From: Clostridiales bacterium
GTDB lineage: Bacteria; Bacillota; Clostridia; Oscillospirales; Oscillospiraceae
Assembly (NCBI GenBank): GCA_003150355.1
Contig: QAMJ01000012.1
Location: 62,001-126,000, forward strand
Length of the DNA: 64,000 bases
Reading direction: 5' to 3'
The translations under genes and the position numbers were made by a program. Of this stretch, positions 7,644 to 16,505 are shown one piece after another. Numbering within the stretch: position 1 is the first letter of the stretch; every line of letters begins with the position of its first letter. The notes under the pieces are model-generated. The model saw only the letters and a list, made by a program, of their open reading frames with translations, searched no databases and had not been told where the DNA came from.

Positions 7644-8010
7644 TTTTGTCCTCCTCTTCGCCGCTTTCAAGCAGCGCTATGATCTCTTCCCTGGTATATC
7701 CCAGCTTTTTCATTGACGCCATGAACTGTTCGATATGCTGCCGCGCAAGCGTGCGTTTGGCCTCGCCTATGGCGGCGGTGTCCTCTGTGATGAAGCGGCC
7801 GCTGCTGCGCTGGGTAAACACGAGCCCCTCGCGCTCAAGCTGCTGCAGGGCGCGCTGCATCGTGTTCGGGTTGACCCCGGCGTCCGCGGCCAGATCCCTC
7901 ACGCCCGCCATCCTCTCGCCCGGGGACAGCTCCCCGGAAACGATCGCGAACTTTATCTGATACACAAGCTGTGTGTATATCGGCATATTGTCGTCAAAAT
8001 GCCATTCCAT
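7627..8010 (-). CDS. GntR family transcriptional regulator, YtrA subfamily
   Basis: A 127-residue regulator with an N-terminal winged helix-turn-helix (YTQLVYQIKFAIVSGELSPGERM, then VNPNTMQRALQQLEREGLV) and only a short C-terminal helical tail, the size and layout of the YtrA subfamily. It is the first gene of the cassette and likely represses its own promoter: an inverted repeat with CTGTATTAA half-sites overlaps that promoter. A second YtrA-type regulator at 31553-31945 controls another ABC pair with a related operator. Confidence 0.92.
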   Translation of the reverse strand: MEWHFDDNMPIYTQLVYQIKFAIVSGELSPGERMAGVRDLAADAGVNPNTMQRALQQLEREGLVFTQRSSGRFITEDTAAIGEAKRTLARQHIEQFMASMKKLGYTREEIIALLESGEEEDKNGSML

Positions 8011-8029
8011 GTCTTGCCTCCTTGTGTCG

Positions 8030-8076
8030 CTGTATTAAGCGATTAGTACAATAACACGTTAATACAGTTTTGTCAA
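8030..8076 (-). promoter_or_regulatory. Promoter and putative YtrA-type operator
   Basis: Minus strand TTGACA (8071-8076), 17-base spacer, TATTGT (8048-8053). Inverted half-sites CTGTATTAA/TTAATACAG at 8059-8067 and 8030-8038 flank the -10 box, fitting autorepression by the adjacent GntR regulator. Sequence is seen; the binding is inferred. Confidence 0.7.
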
Positions 8077-8201
8077 TAGGCGTTTTGAAATTTTTTAAAA
8101 AATATTAGGCACCGGTTCGGAGTTTGTCAGTGTAGAGTCGGCTCTACTGCTCTATAGTGAGTATAGTGCTATAAGTATAGTCGGAGAATAGACGGCATAG
8201 C

Positions 8202-8230
8202 TTGCCTCTACCTGCCCTACGGATTATAAT
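8202..8230 (+). promoter_or_regulatory. Putative promoter of the PAP2-like membrane gene
   Basis: TTGCCT, 17-base spacer, TATAAT, then a short leader with GAGGTGAGG before the ATG at 8249. The spacer from 8077 to 8200 is AT-rich and holds one small hairpin (8132-8147) and no gene. Confidence 0.55.
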
Positions 8231-8248
8231 CTTCCCCGAGGTGAGGAC

Positions 8249-8821
8249 ATGCAATTTCGTCAGAAGCTCGCAAAGGCAATACGTGTTATCTCAGCGCCGC
8301 CCTTCGCCGCGGCAGCCTTTGCGCTCATACTTTACTTTAACCCTGCCGGGGCAATAGTCCGGCGCGATCAGCTCGTCGCCTGTCTGCTCGGTTTGAGTGT
8401 CGGCCCGGTGCTGGCCTACCCCATATCCGCCGCACTGCACACAGGACGCGAGAAGCAGCGCGTCATTGCGATGTACATTTCGCTGCTGTCCTACGGGATC
8501 CTTCTCGTGTGGAGCCTTATCTGCCCTAACGGCAATGAGTTCCGCTTTGTGTGCATGACCTATTTCATGTCGGTCATCATGCTCATCGTGTTTAACCGCC
8601 TGCTGCACATCCGCTCCAGCGGGCATTCGTGCAGCGTCTCCGGCCCGGGTCTGCTGCTGTGCATCTTCTTCGGTGCGAAGTGGATCCCCGGCTGCGCGGC
8701 TGCCTACGCGCTGATATTCTGGGCCTCGGTCGAGACGAAGCGCCACACGCCGAAGGAGTTCATCCTCGGCTCGGTGTGCCTGCTGATCGCCGTGGGCGTC
8801 TCGGCACTCGTGATGCTGTAA
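8249..8821 (+). CDS. Multi-pass membrane protein with degenerate PAP2-like motifs
   Basis: A 190-residue protein with about five or six hydrophobic segments. RSSGHSCSVSGP near residue 124 recalls the SGH motif of PAP2 phosphatases, and KRHTPKEFILGS near residue 170 recalls their last motif (RxHTxxQVxxG). The first PAP2 motif (KxxxxxxRP) is not evident, so activity on lipid phosphates is doubtful. It is expressed alone between its own promoter and a terminator. The assignment rests on short motifs only. Confidence 0.5.
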   Translation: MQFRQKLAKAIRVISAPPFAAAAFALILYFNPAGAIVRRDQLVACLLGLSVGPVLAYPISAALHTGREKQRVIAMYISLLSYGILLVWSLICPNGNEFRFVCMTYFMSVIMLIVFNRLLHIRSSGHSCSVSGPGLLLCIFFGAKWIPGCAAAYALIFWASVETKRHTPKEFILGSVCLLIAVGVSALVML

Positions 8822-8868
8822 GATGCGGCAAGCGGTTAGCTCTGGAAAGAATAGTTTATAGCAACGTT

Positions 8869-8905
8869 AAAAACCGTCACTTGGCCGAGTGGCGGTTTTT
8901 TTATT
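8869..8905 (+). terminator. Intrinsic terminator
   Basis: Stem AAAACCGTCACT/AGTGGCGGTTTT with one G-T pair, followed by a T-run, after the PAP2-like gene. Confidence 0.8.
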
Positions 8906-8990
8906 CAAAAAATCTTAAGTCAACTTCAGCTTTTATAGATTGATGTTTTATTTCCGTTGTGGTATTCTTTTGAACAGGAGTGTGATTCTT

Positions 8991-9740
8991 TTGAGGATGA
9001 GAAAGCGGTCGAATCTCGGCCCGCGTATGGAAAAGTGCGCAGAATATCTTATAGACGATCCCGCCGCGCTGCGTGGGAAATGGCTGGAGAGCTTCCCCGG
9101 CTATGACAGGCTCTATCTTGAGCTCGGCTGCGGCAAGGGCCGCTTCACGGCGGACACTGCGGAGCTGATGCCCGATACATTATATATAGCAATGGAAAAG
9201 GTGCCCGACGCGATGATCCTCGCGATGGAGCGCGTACGCGAACGCGGCATAAAGAACGTCCGCTTCATCGAGGGCGACGCTATCAAGCTCGCCGAGATGT
9301 TCGCCCCGGGTGAGGCCGCGCGCATATACATAAACTTCTGCGACCCGTGGCCGAAGAGCCGCGATGCAAAGCACCGCCTGACCTTCCCGGGCTTCCTGCG
9401 TCTCTACGCGGACGTGCTCCCGCTCGGCGGCGAGATACATTTCAAGACCGACAATACCCCGCTCTTCAGCTGGTCGCTCGAGCAGTTTGAAAACGAGGGC
9501 TGGGCGCTATCGGAAAAGACCAATGACCTGCACGCGAACGGCCCCGTCGGCGTCATGACGGACTATGAGGCGAAGTTCCATGCGCAGGGCTTCCCGATAA
9601 ACCGCGTCGTCGCGGTGAAGACGGAAGCGACCAAGGGTATGGCCGCAGGCCCCGCGCCGCGCATGTACAAGGCGGCGCTGACCGACGCGCACGGCTATGA
9701 GGACAGCATGAACTCAAACGCCGGGGAGAAGCATGAATGA
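8991..9740 (+). CDS. trmB: tRNA (guanosine(46)-N7)-methyltransferase
   Basis: TrmB makes m7G46 in the tRNA variable loop using S-adenosylmethionine. The 249-residue protein shows [10 protein letters not shown] (SAM binding, about residue 44), [16 protein letters not shown] (RNA and catalytic motif, about residue 112) and FKTDN. The TTG at 8991 is taken as start because AGGAG lies 10 bases upstream and the result, MRMRKRSN, matches family N-termini; the ATG six bases later is the alternative. It overlaps xth by ATGA. The tail after about residue 235 is a poorly conserved extension. Confidence 0.93.
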   Translation: MRMRKRSNLGPRMEKCAEYLIDDPAALRGKWLESFPGYDRLYLELGCGKGRFTADTAELMPDTLYIAMEKVPDAMILAMERVRERGIKNVRFIEGDAIKLAEMFAPGEAARIYINFCDPWPKSRDAKHRLTFPGFLRLYADVLPLGGEIHFKTDNTPLFSWSLEQFENEGWALSEKTNDLHANGPVGVMTDYEAKFHAQGFPINRVVAVKTEATKGMAAGPAPRMYKAALTDAHGYEDSMNSNAGEKHE

Positions 9741-10492
9741 GATTTATTTCATGGAACGTTAACGGACTGCGCGCAGTCCGGAAAAAGGGCTTTGACGATA
9801 TCTTTCTGAGCCTGAACGCAGACTTCTTCTGCATTCAGGAGACGAAGCTTCAGGAGGGCCAGATCGATATCGACTTTCCCGGTTATGAGAGCTACTGGTG
9901 CTACGCCGAAAAGAAGGGCTACTCCGGCACCGCAATATTCACAAAGCACACTCCCCTCTCCGTCTCCTATAACATCGGCATTGAGGAGCACGGCACCGAG
10001 GGGCGCACGATAACGCTTGAATATGAGGACTTCTACCTTGTCTGCGTCTACACGCCGAACGCGCAGGACGGACTCAAGCGTCTTGATTACCGCATGAGCT
10101 GGGAGGACGCGTTCAGAGAATATCTCTGCGGTCTTGATAAAACAAAGCCCGTCATCGTCTGCGGGGACATGAACGTCGCGCATGAGGAGATAGACCTCAA
10201 GAACGCCAAGGCGAACGTCGGCAACCCCGGCTTCTCGGATGAGGAGCGCGCGAAGTTCACCGAGCTTTTGGCCGCGGGCTTTACCGACAGCTTCCGCTAC
10301 CTCTACCCCGACCGGCGCGACGCGTACTCATGGTGGAGCTACCGTGCCGCGGCAAGGGAGCGCAATGTCGGCTGGCGCATCGACTACTTTGTCGTGTCCG
10401 ACCGGCTGCGCGATAACATAAAGGACGCGTATATCCTGCCTGAGATCACCGGCTCGGATCACTGCCCGGTTGGGCTTGACATGTCATGGTGA
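9737..10492 (+). CDS. xth: Exodeoxyribonuclease III (AP endonuclease)
   Basis: A 251-residue ExoIII-family enzyme that cleaves DNA at abasic sites and degrades 3' ends in base excision repair. Diagnostic motifs: SWNVNGLRA at the start, QETKL (metal-binding Glu), YTPNA, GDMNVAH and the C-terminal GSDHCPVGL (catalytic Asp-His). Length and motif order are typical. The start is set by the ATGA overlap with trmB. Its stop overlaps the dus start by 7 bases, so three genes form one translationally coupled run. Confidence 0.96.
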   Translation: MRFISWNVNGLRAVRKKGFDDIFLSLNADFFCIQETKLQEGQIDIDFPGYESYWCYAEKKGYSGTAIFTKHTPLSVSYNIGIEEHGTEGRTITLEYEDFYLVCVYTPNAQDGLKRLDYRMSWEDAFREYLCGLDKTKPVIVCGDMNVAHEEIDLKNAKANVGNPGFSDEERAKFTELLAAGFTDSFRYLYPDRRDAYSWWSYRAAARERNVGWRIDYFVVSDRLRDNIKDAYILPEITGSDHCPVGLDMSW

Positions 10493-11457
10493 AGATAGGC
10501 GATATCGAGCTGTGCGGGAACCTGACTCTCGCGCCGATGGCGGGAGTGACGGACTTTGCCTTCCGCCGCGTCTGCCGCGGTCTCGGCGCGGCGCTCACAA
10601 CTACCGAGATGGTAAGCGCCAAAGCGCTGGTATATAAAGACGAAAAGACAAAATCTCTGCTCTATATCCCGGAGGACGAGCACCCCTGCGCCGCGCAGAT
10701 ATTCGGCCATGAACCGGACGTTATGGCCGAGGCCGCGGTCATGGCGCGCGAAATATCCGGGGCGGATATCATCGATATCAATATGGGCTGCCCGGTCGGC
10801 AAGGTCGTCAAATCAGGCGACGGCTCCGCGCTCATGCGCACACCGGAGCTTGCAGAGGAAATAATCAGGAGCGTCGTAAAGAGCGCGGGCTGCCCCGTCA
10901 CGGTGAAGTTCCGCAAGGGCTGGGACAACGGCAGCGTCAACGCCGTGGACTTTGCGCGCATGTGCGAGGACAGCGGCGCAGCCGCTGTCGCCGTACACGG
11001 CAGGACGCGCGCGCAGATGTACGCCGGGCGCGCGGACTGGGACATTATCCGCGAGGTGCGCAAGGCCGTGAGCATCCCGGTCATCGCAAACGGCGATATC
11101 TTCGCGCCCGAGGACGCGGCGCATATCCTGCGCTACACCGGCTGTGAGCTTGCGATGATAGGCCGCGGCAGCTTCGGCAATCCATGGCTGTTCCGGCAGG
11201 GGCAGGCCGCGATAGACGGTGAGGACATCCCGCCGCTGCCGTCGCTCGGTGAGCGGATAGACACAGCAGTCGCACAGATTGAGGAGCTTGCCGCCGTCGC
11301 CGGTGAGCGCAACGCCTGCATGGAGGCGCGCCACCAGCTGCCGTGGTACCTGCACGGCGTGGCACATTCGGGCTACTATAAGCAGCAGCTCGTACATGTC
11401 GATACTCTGGAAGATATAAGAAAGATCGCGATAGGGATAAAACATGATCTGACCTGA
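10486..11457 (+). CDS. dusB: tRNA-dihydrouridine synthase (DusB type)
   Basis: An FMN-dependent reductase of tRNA uridines, 323 residues. The TIM barrel begins [15 protein letters not shown]; the catalytic Cys is in [19 protein letters not shown] (about residue 100), followed by [18 protein letters not shown] and IANGDIF, all family hallmarks. It overlaps the ExoIII stop and lacks a strong ribosome binding site, suggesting coupled translation. It precedes the ECF sigma factor by 18 bases, an arrangement that could place sigma expression under read-through. Confidence 0.95.
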   Translation: MVKIGDIELCGNLTLAPMAGVTDFAFRRVCRGLGAALTTTEMVSAKALVYKDEKTKSLLYIPEDEHPCAAQIFGHEPDVMAEAAVMAREISGADIIDINMGCPVGKVVKSGDGSALMRTPELAEEIIRSVVKSAGCPVTVKFRKGWDNGSVNAVDFARMCEDSGAAAVAVHGRTRAQMYAGRADWDIIREVRKAVSIPVIANGDIFAPEDAAHILRYTGCELAMIGRGSFGNPWLFRQGQAAIDGEDIPPLPSLGERIDTAVAQIEELAAVAGERNACMEARHQLPWYLHGVAHSGYYKQQLVHVDTLEDIRKIAIGIKHDLT

Positions 11458-11475
11458 CACCGGGGAGGTGACAGC

Positions 11476-12096
11476 TTGACACGGGAACAGGAAGCGTCCA
11501 TAGTACGCAAGGTGCTCGGCGGGGACGCCAACGCCTTTGAAACGCTCGTACTTGAATATGAAAAAAACGTATACAACATAGCCCTGCGCATGACGGGCAA
11601 CAGTGAGGACGCGGCCGACATGACCCAGGAGGCCTTCATCAAGGCCTACAATTCCCTGCAGTCCTTCCGCGGCGACAGTAAGTTCTCCGTCTGGCTGTAC
11701 AGGATCGTTTCAAACGTCTGCCTTGATTTCCTGCGCAGCAAAAACCGCAGGCCGACCGTCTCGCTGTCCGTCGAGGATGACGACGGCGAGGATGCGCAGC
11801 TCGACGTGGCCGACGAGAGCCAGTCGCCCGAGCTGCTGCTCGACCGGAAGCTCACGCGTGACAGTGTGCGCCGCGGGCTCGATTCGCTCCCGCCGGATTA
11901 CCGGCAGATACTGCTGCTGCGGGAGATACAGGGGCTGAGCTATGACGAGATAGCTCAGGCGCTCAGCCTTGAGGTCGGCACAGTCAAATCCAGAATATTC
12001 AGAGCCAGAAAAAGACTTTGCACTTTTTTGATCGACGACGGGAACATTTCTGATTTTTCATCGTCTGGGAAAATGAAAGGCGGTGAGAGTCAATGA
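11476..12096 (+). CDS. ECF-type RNA polymerase sigma factor
   Basis: A 206-residue sigma-70 family protein of the ECF group. Region 2 spans about residues 20-90 (ALRMTGNSEDAADMTQEAFIKAYNSLQSFRG, then FSVWLYRIVSNVCLDFLR) and region 4 residues 130-185 (LPPDYRQILLLREIQGLSYDEIAQALSLEVGTVKSRI... in short pieces). The start is a TTG with GGAGGTG 5 bases upstream. Its stop overlaps the ATG of the next gene, a membrane anti-sigma factor, the standard partner arrangement. It resembles SigW/RpoE-type envelope stress sigmas; targets are unknown. Confidence 0.93.
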   Translation: MTREQEASIVRKVLGGDANAFETLVLEYEKNVYNIALRMTGNSEDAADMTQEAFIKAYNSLQSFRGDSKFSVWLYRIVSNVCLDFLRSKNRRPTVSLSVEDDDGEDAQLDVADESQSPELLLDRKLTRDSVRRGLDSLPPDYRQILLLREIQGLSYDEIAQALSLEVGTVKSRIFRARKRLCTFLIDDGNISDFSSSGKMKGGESQ

Positions 12097-13538
12097 CAGA
12101 GTGCGAACGATATCAGGAGCTCATCAGCAGGATGGCTGATGAGGAGCTGACAAAATCAGAACGCGCTGCCCTTTCCGCGCACATGGAGCATTGCTCTCAG
12201 TGCAACGCCATGTACGCAGTTTTCTCAAATCTGTCCGAGATCATCGGGCAGGACACAGAACCTCTCCCCGAGGGTCTGCATGAAAATATTATGGCGGATA
12301 TCCGCCGCAGCGCCATCAAGCAGCGGAACATTAAAGAAAGACGGCGCTTTGTGATACCGAAGCCCTTCAGAAACGTCATTGCCGCCGCGGCCTGCGCCGC
12401 CGTTGTGATCTTCGCGGCAAAGGGCATGCTGCCTGAAAAGATGAACGACACCTCCGCCATGAGCGAGAGCGAGGCCGCAGCCGCGGCGGCACCCGCGGCC
12501 ACCGCCGCCGTGACGCCGCAGCCCACCCCGGCGATACCGCCGAAGGCTGCCGGTTCCGTTCAGGCAACTCAGGCTCCCGATGTTACCGCCGCGCCCGCTG
12601 CCTCTCCCGAGGTTCAGAGCGCCGGTACTGATGAGGACAAATACAGCGGCGGTTCCGCTGCTGATAATTCCGAAAATCGTCCCGCGCCGAGCAACGCTCC
12701 CGCCGCAGCTCCGGTTTCCACCCCCGTCCCCACTCAGGCTCCGCCCGTAGTGGAGACGGAGAAGCCCCGCGCCGTGCCGACTCCGGCTCCCACGCCGGTT
12801 CCGACGGCAGCACCGGAAGCATCGTCTCAGTCCGTCCCGGATAAGAGCTCCGCTCCCGCAGCAGTGGCCGAAGGACCTGAGGAGACCGAAGAGCCCGTCG
12901 GCAGATTCAGATCGTTCTTCCTGAAGAACGCCCCCGCTCTTACGGCCGACACTCCGGCTGAGGACGCTTCCGGCAGCTCCGCTCCTGCGGAGGATAACGG
13001 TGTCGCTGTTCAGTCGATGGATGAACCCGAAGCGTCAGCCGCGGCTGACAGCGGCAAGGTCATCTTTGCCGAGATAAAGACCGCCGCCAAGCGCGGCGAG
13101 CTTATGCGTGTCCTTGAGGGGGCTGACTCAAGCCCTGCCCCAAGTGAATCCGCAAAGCCCGAAAAGCCAGCGGAATCCATAAAGCCCGAGAAGCCGGCAG
13201 AATCCGCTCTGCCCAGCCCCGCTCCCTCCGCTGCCGTAGCGGAAGAAGCGCTCCCTGCGCAGGATCCCGATTATGTATATGAGATCCTGTTCCCGCAGTG
13301 CAGGGATGAGGAGAAAGAAGAGGAAGAGGAAGAGGAAGAGGACTTCATGTCTGTCTGTATCTTCGGCGAGGACATCTATTGGATAGTCTTCTCCGATGAC
13401 GGCGACGAGCTGGTCTTCCGTGCCGAGTGCAGCGTCAAGGAGTTTGAGGACTTTATAAAGCCCTTCATTCTCCCCGAAGCGTCCCCGTCGCCGGAGGTCT
13501 CTCCCGCAGCGCAGGAGCCCCCGCGTCCCGTGCAGTGA
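12093..13538 (+). CDS. Zinc-binding anti-sigma factor with long Pro/Ala-rich extracytoplasmic region
   Basis: The 481-residue protein starts with a zinc-finger anti-sigma domain (HMEHCSQC around residue 30, the His-x3-Cys-x2-Cys motif), which should hold the upstream ECF sigma inactive at the membrane. One hydrophobic segment follows (FRNVIAAAACAAVVIFAAKG, ~residues 90-110). Residues ~120-385 are Pro/Ala/Thr/Ser-rich low complexity, an outside stalk, with EKPAESIKP-type repeats. A very acidic tract (Glu run near residue 410) precedes a small C-terminal folded-looking segment. This exterior is far longer than in usual RsiW-type proteins. Translation is coupled to the sigma gene by ATGA. Confidence 0.85.
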   Translation: MTECERYQELISRMADEELTKSERAALSAHMEHCSQCNAMYAVFSNLSEIIGQDTEPLPEGLHENIMADIRRSAIKQRNIKERRRFVIPKPFRNVIAAAACAAVVIFAAKGMLPEKMNDTSAMSESEAAAAAAPAATAAVTPQPTPAIPPKAAGSVQATQAPDVTAAPAASPEVQSAGTDEDKYSGGSAADNSENRPAPSNAPAAAPVSTPVPTQAPPVVETEKPRAVPTPAPTPVPTAAPEASSQSVPDKSSAPAAVAEGPEETEEPVGRFRSFFLKNAPALTADTPAEDASGSSAPAEDNGVAVQSMDEPEASAAADSGKVIFAEIKTAAKRGELMRVLEGADSSPAPSESAKPEKPAESIKPEKPAESALPSPAPSAAVAEEALPAQDPDYVYEILFPQCRDEEKEEEEEEEEDFMSVCIFGEDIYWIVFSDDGDELVFRAECSVKEFEDFIKPFILPEASPSPEVSPAAQEPPRPVQ

Positions 13539-13560
13539 CGCAATATATTGATAAATACGA

Positions 13561-13589
13561 ACACGGTGCGCGTAAACAGTGCACCGTGT
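13561..13589 (+). terminator. Intrinsic terminator after the sigma/anti-sigma operon
   Basis: Stem ACACGGTGC/GCACCGTGT with an 11-base loop, then CCGTCTTTTATTTT. Confidence 0.75.
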
Positions 13590-13635
13590 CCGTCTTTTAT
13601 TTTCAACAAAGTATACTTTTTGGATAGTTTTTCAC

Positions 13636-13664
13636 TTGATATTGTGCTTTTCGTGTGTTAGAAT
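13636..13664 (+). promoter_or_regulatory. Putative promoter of rex
   Basis: TTGATA, 17-base spacer, TAGAAT. No clear TTGTTAAnnnnTTAACAA-type Rex site is visible, so autoregulation is not supported. Confidence 0.6.
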
Positions 13665-13727
13665 TAAGACATATATAATGAGCTAAGATTGTGTAAAATC
13701 TTCAGGCATCAGTAAGGAGAGAATCAC

Positions 13728-14399
13728 GTGAAGAGACTCAAGGTTTCAAATAATGTTATTCGGCGTCTGCCCCGCTACCTCCGCAAGCTGGATGAGCTTA
13801 CCGAAATCGGCATCAGCCGTATCTCGTCCTTCGAGCTGGGTCATCAGCTTGGGCTGACCCCGTCGCAGATCCGTCAGGATTTCAGCTGCTTCGGCGAATT
13901 CGGCCAGCAAGGTTATGGATATAATGTCCCCGCGCTGCGTGCGCAGATCGCATCTATCCTCGGTATGGACAGAGGCTTCACTGCCATCCTCGTCGGTGTC
14001 GGCAACATCGGCCATGCTTTGATGGATAACTTCTGCTTTGCGGAATGGGGCTTCAATCTGGCCGCCGCTTTCGATATCAAGCCCGAAATAATCGGCACCA
14101 CTTTTAACGGCGTCCCCATCCACGCGATGGACGAGCTTGAGGACTACCTCGCCGCGAACCATGTTGACGTTGCCGTTCTCACCGTTCCCAAGGAGGCCGC
14201 CATTGCCGTCACCAAGCGCCTTACCGACAACGGTATCGACGCTATCTGGAACTTCACCAATCTCGAGCTCACCGAGCCGAACAGCAGCACCATCGTTGAG
14301 AACATCCACTTCTCCGACAGTCTGCTGTCCCTGAGCTATTTTGTCTCCGAGCGCAGAGACGAGAACGCCGCCAAGGCCGCCAGAGCCGAGAAGCAGTAA
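13728..14399 (+). CDS. rex: Redox-sensing transcriptional repressor Rex
   Basis: A 223-residue repressor that senses the NADH/NAD+ ratio and controls fermentation and respiration genes. The N-terminal winged helix is clear (PRYLRKLDELTEIGISRISS, then SPSQIRQDFSCFGEFGQQG with T for S), followed by the Rossmann dinucleotide motif VGVGNIGHAL near residue 88 and the C-terminal domain-swap helix. The start is a GTG with AAGGAG 8 bases upstream. It is a single-gene unit between its own promoter and a strong terminator. Confidence 0.97.
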   Translation: MKRLKVSNNVIRRLPRYLRKLDELTEIGISRISSFELGHQLGLTPSQIRQDFSCFGEFGQQGYGYNVPALRAQIASILGMDRGFTAILVGVGNIGHALMDNFCFAEWGFNLAAAFDIKPEIIGTTFNGVPIHAMDELEDYLAANHVDVAVLTVPKEAAIAVTKRLTDNGIDAIWNFTNLELTEPNSSTIVENIHFSDSLLSLSYFVSERRDENAAKAARAEKQ

Positions 14400-14418
14400 G
14401 CATTATAACATTATGGAC

Positions 14419-14451
14419 AAAAAAGGCATTGACGCAGTCAATGCCTTTTTT
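14419..14451 (+). terminator. Intrinsic terminator after rex
   Basis: A perfect 15-bp stem with a 3-base loop, flanked by A- and T-runs; likely active in both directions. Confidence 0.9.
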
Positions 14452-14494
14452 GAACCGATAACTCCCCGGGCTGCGCCGGGAGAGAGGAACAGCC

Positions 14495-15148
14495 ATGAAC
14501 ATAGACGGAATAATTTTCGATCTTGACGGCACACTGTGGGACTCCTGCCGCATCGTCGCCGAGAGCTGGGGGCATACTCTGCGCACAAAGTACGGCGCGC
14601 AGAGCGTCCCGACCGCGGCAGAGACGCGCTCCATTATGGGGCTCACCGTCGCGCAGATAGCCGAACGGCTCTTCTCCGGATACGGTGAACGCGCCCTCGA
14701 AATATGTACCGACTGCCTCCGTGAGGAGAATGCCTACATTGCCGCGCACGGCGGCGGCACGCCCTATCCCGGTCTTGAGGAGCTGTTCGGCAGGCTCTCC
14801 GGGCGCTGCGGGCTGTACATCGTCAGCAACTGCATCGATGGCTATATCCAGTGCTTTCTCGGCTGCACCGGCCTTGGCGGATATATAAAGGACTTCGAGT
14901 GCGAGGGCGTGACCGGCATGAAGAAAGCGGACAACATCGCCCTTATCGCGCGCCGCAGCGGCCTGAAGCGGTACATATACGTCGGCGATACCGCCTCCGA
15001 TGAGGAGAGCGCTGCGCTTGTCGGCTGCCCGTTCGTGCATGCGGCCTACGGCTTCGGCACAGCAAAGAACCCCGCCGCCGTGATCGGCGCGCCGCTTGAG
15101 CTGCTCGCGGTCGTTGACGCATCAGATAAGGAGATTTGGAATGGCTGA
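14495..15148 (+). CDS. HAD family hydrolase (subfamily IA, phosphoglycolate phosphatase-like)
   Basis: A 217-residue haloacid dehalogenase-type phosphatase. Motif I is FDLDGTLWDS at residue 8, with an alpha-helical cap, motif II around YIVSNCIDG (Ser-Asn), a Lys in GMKKADN and motif III YVGDTASDEESA. This predicts hydrolysis of a small phosphorylated metabolite in the cytoplasm; the substrate is unknown. Its last 8 bases overlap the mnmE start, so the two are likely co-translated. Confidence 0.88.
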   Translation: MNIDGIIFDLDGTLWDSCRIVAESWGHTLRTKYGAQSVPTAAETRSIMGLTVAQIAERLFSGYGERALEICTDCLREENAYIAAHGGGTPYPGLEELFGRLSGRCGLYIVSNCIDGYIQCFLGCTGLGGYIKDFECEGVTGMKKADNIALIARRSGLKRYIYVGDTASDEESAALVGCPFVHAAYGFGTAKNPAAVIGAPLELLAVVDASDKEIWNG

Positions 15149-16499
15149 CACTATCGCTGCGATTGCGACCGGCGCACAGGTCGCGGCCATAGGCATAATA
15201 CGCATATCCGGTCCAGAAGCACTGCCGATCGTTGACCGGCTCTTCCGCCCGGCTTCCGGCAAGCTTATGTCTGAATACGAGGACAGAAAACTCGTCTACG
15301 GCAGACTGACCGACCTCAGCGGAGACCTGCTCGACCTCTGCCTGTGTACCGTCAGCCACGCCCCGCACAGCTACACAGGTGAGGACACGGCAGAGCTCCA
15401 GTGCCACGGCTCGCCCACGGTGCTGCGCGCCGCGCTGGAGGAGCTTTTCCACGCCGGGGCGCGTCAGGCTCTGCCGGGCGAGTTCACAAAGCGTGCCTTC
15501 CTCAACGGCCGCATGGAGCTTAGCTCCGCCGAGGCCGTTGCAGACATCATCGATGCGGAGAGCATCGAGTGTGCGAAGAACGCCGCAGCCCAGCTTTCGG
15601 GCGCGGTCGCCGTGAAGGCTGATAACATATACTCAACTCTCACCGATATAAGCTCGCACTATCACGCGGTGCTGGATTACCCGGACGAGGACATTGAGGA
15701 CTTCCGTCTTGAAAACTATAAGCAGCAGCTCAGCTCCGCCGCGGACTCGCTGCGCGCGCTGCTGGGAAGCTTTGAGCGCGGCAAGCTCATGGTCTCGGGC
15801 ATCCCGGCAGCCATAGTCGGGCGGCCGAACGCGGGGAAAAGCTCACTGCTCAATGCCCTGCTGGGCTATGAGCGCGCTATTGTCACCGACATCCCCGGCA
15901 CGACGCGCGACACCATCGAAGAAAAGCTGCGTCTCGGCTCGCTGACGCTGCGCCTGTGCGACACCGCCGGCATCCGCGACAGTGAGGACGCCGTCGAGCG
16001 GCTCGGCGTACACCGCAGCCGCGAGGCCATGGAGCGTGCGGAGCTTGTGATAGCCGTCGTGGACGGCGGCGGGGATGTTACAGATGAGGATATGGAGATT
16101 ATCCGCGCCGCGGAGCGCGCGAGGAAAGGTCTGGTCGTGCTCTCAAAGGCCGACCTCGGTCATGTCTGCCCGCCGCCCGAGACTAAGCTTCCCTGCGTCA
16201 CAGTGAGCTCCGTCACCGGTCAGGGACTTGACGAGCTGGAAGCGGCCATAAAGGCGCTCTTCCCTCTGCCGCAGGTGCCCGCTGGCGAGATACTCACGAA
16301 TGTGCGTCAGGCCGAGGCGATATCCCGGGCGCTTGAGAGCATGGACGCCGCCTTTGCCGCCATGAGCGAGGGCTGCACGCCCGACATTGTCCTGACCGAG
16401 ACGGAGGAGGCGATGTCCGCCATAGGCGAGCTCACCGGCCGCAGCGTCCGCGAGGATGTGACGAACAGGATATTTGAACGCTTCTGCGTAGGAAAGTGA
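15141..16499 (+). CDS. mnmE: tRNA uridine-5-carboxymethylaminomethyl modification GTPase MnmE
   Basis: A 452-residue GTPase that, with MnmG, modifies the wobble uridine of tRNAs. It has the N-terminal formyl-THF domain (DTIAAIATGAQVAAIGIIR), a helical domain, and an inserted G domain: GRPNAGKSS (G1), DIPGTTRDT (G2), DTAGIRD (G3). G4 reads SKAD rather than the usual NKxD, a mild variant. The C-terminal FCVGK keeps the conserved Cys. The start at 15141 has AAGGAG 9 bases upstream. In many Firmicutes mnmE lies near rnpA; here it is tens of kilobases from rnpA. Confidence 0.96.
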   Translation: MADTIAAIATGAQVAAIGIIRISGPEALPIVDRLFRPASGKLMSEYEDRKLVYGRLTDLSGDLLDLCLCTVSHAPHSYTGEDTAELQCHGSPTVLRAALEELFHAGARQALPGEFTKRAFLNGRMELSSAEAVADIIDAESIECAKNAAAQLSGAVAVKADNIYSTLTDISSHYHAVLDYPDEDIEDFRLENYKQQLSSAADSLRALLGSFERGKLMVSGIPAAIVGRPNAGKSSLLNALLGYERAIVTDIPGTTRDTIEEKLRLGSLTLRLCDTAGIRDSEDAVERLGVHRSREAMERAELVIAVVDGGGDVTDEDMEIIRAAERARKGLVVLSKADLGHVCPPPETKLPCVTVSSVTGQGLDELEAAIKALFPLPQVPAGEILTNVRQAEAISRALESMDAAFAAMSEGCTPDIVLTETEEAMSAIGELTGRSVREDVTNRIFERFCVGK

Positions 16500-16505
16500 T
16501 GCAGC

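Noticed and set aside
13600..13727. Rex autoregulatory operator upstream of rex
   Set aside because: No TTGTTAA/TTAACAA-like dyad could be seen around the promoter; partial similarity is too weak.
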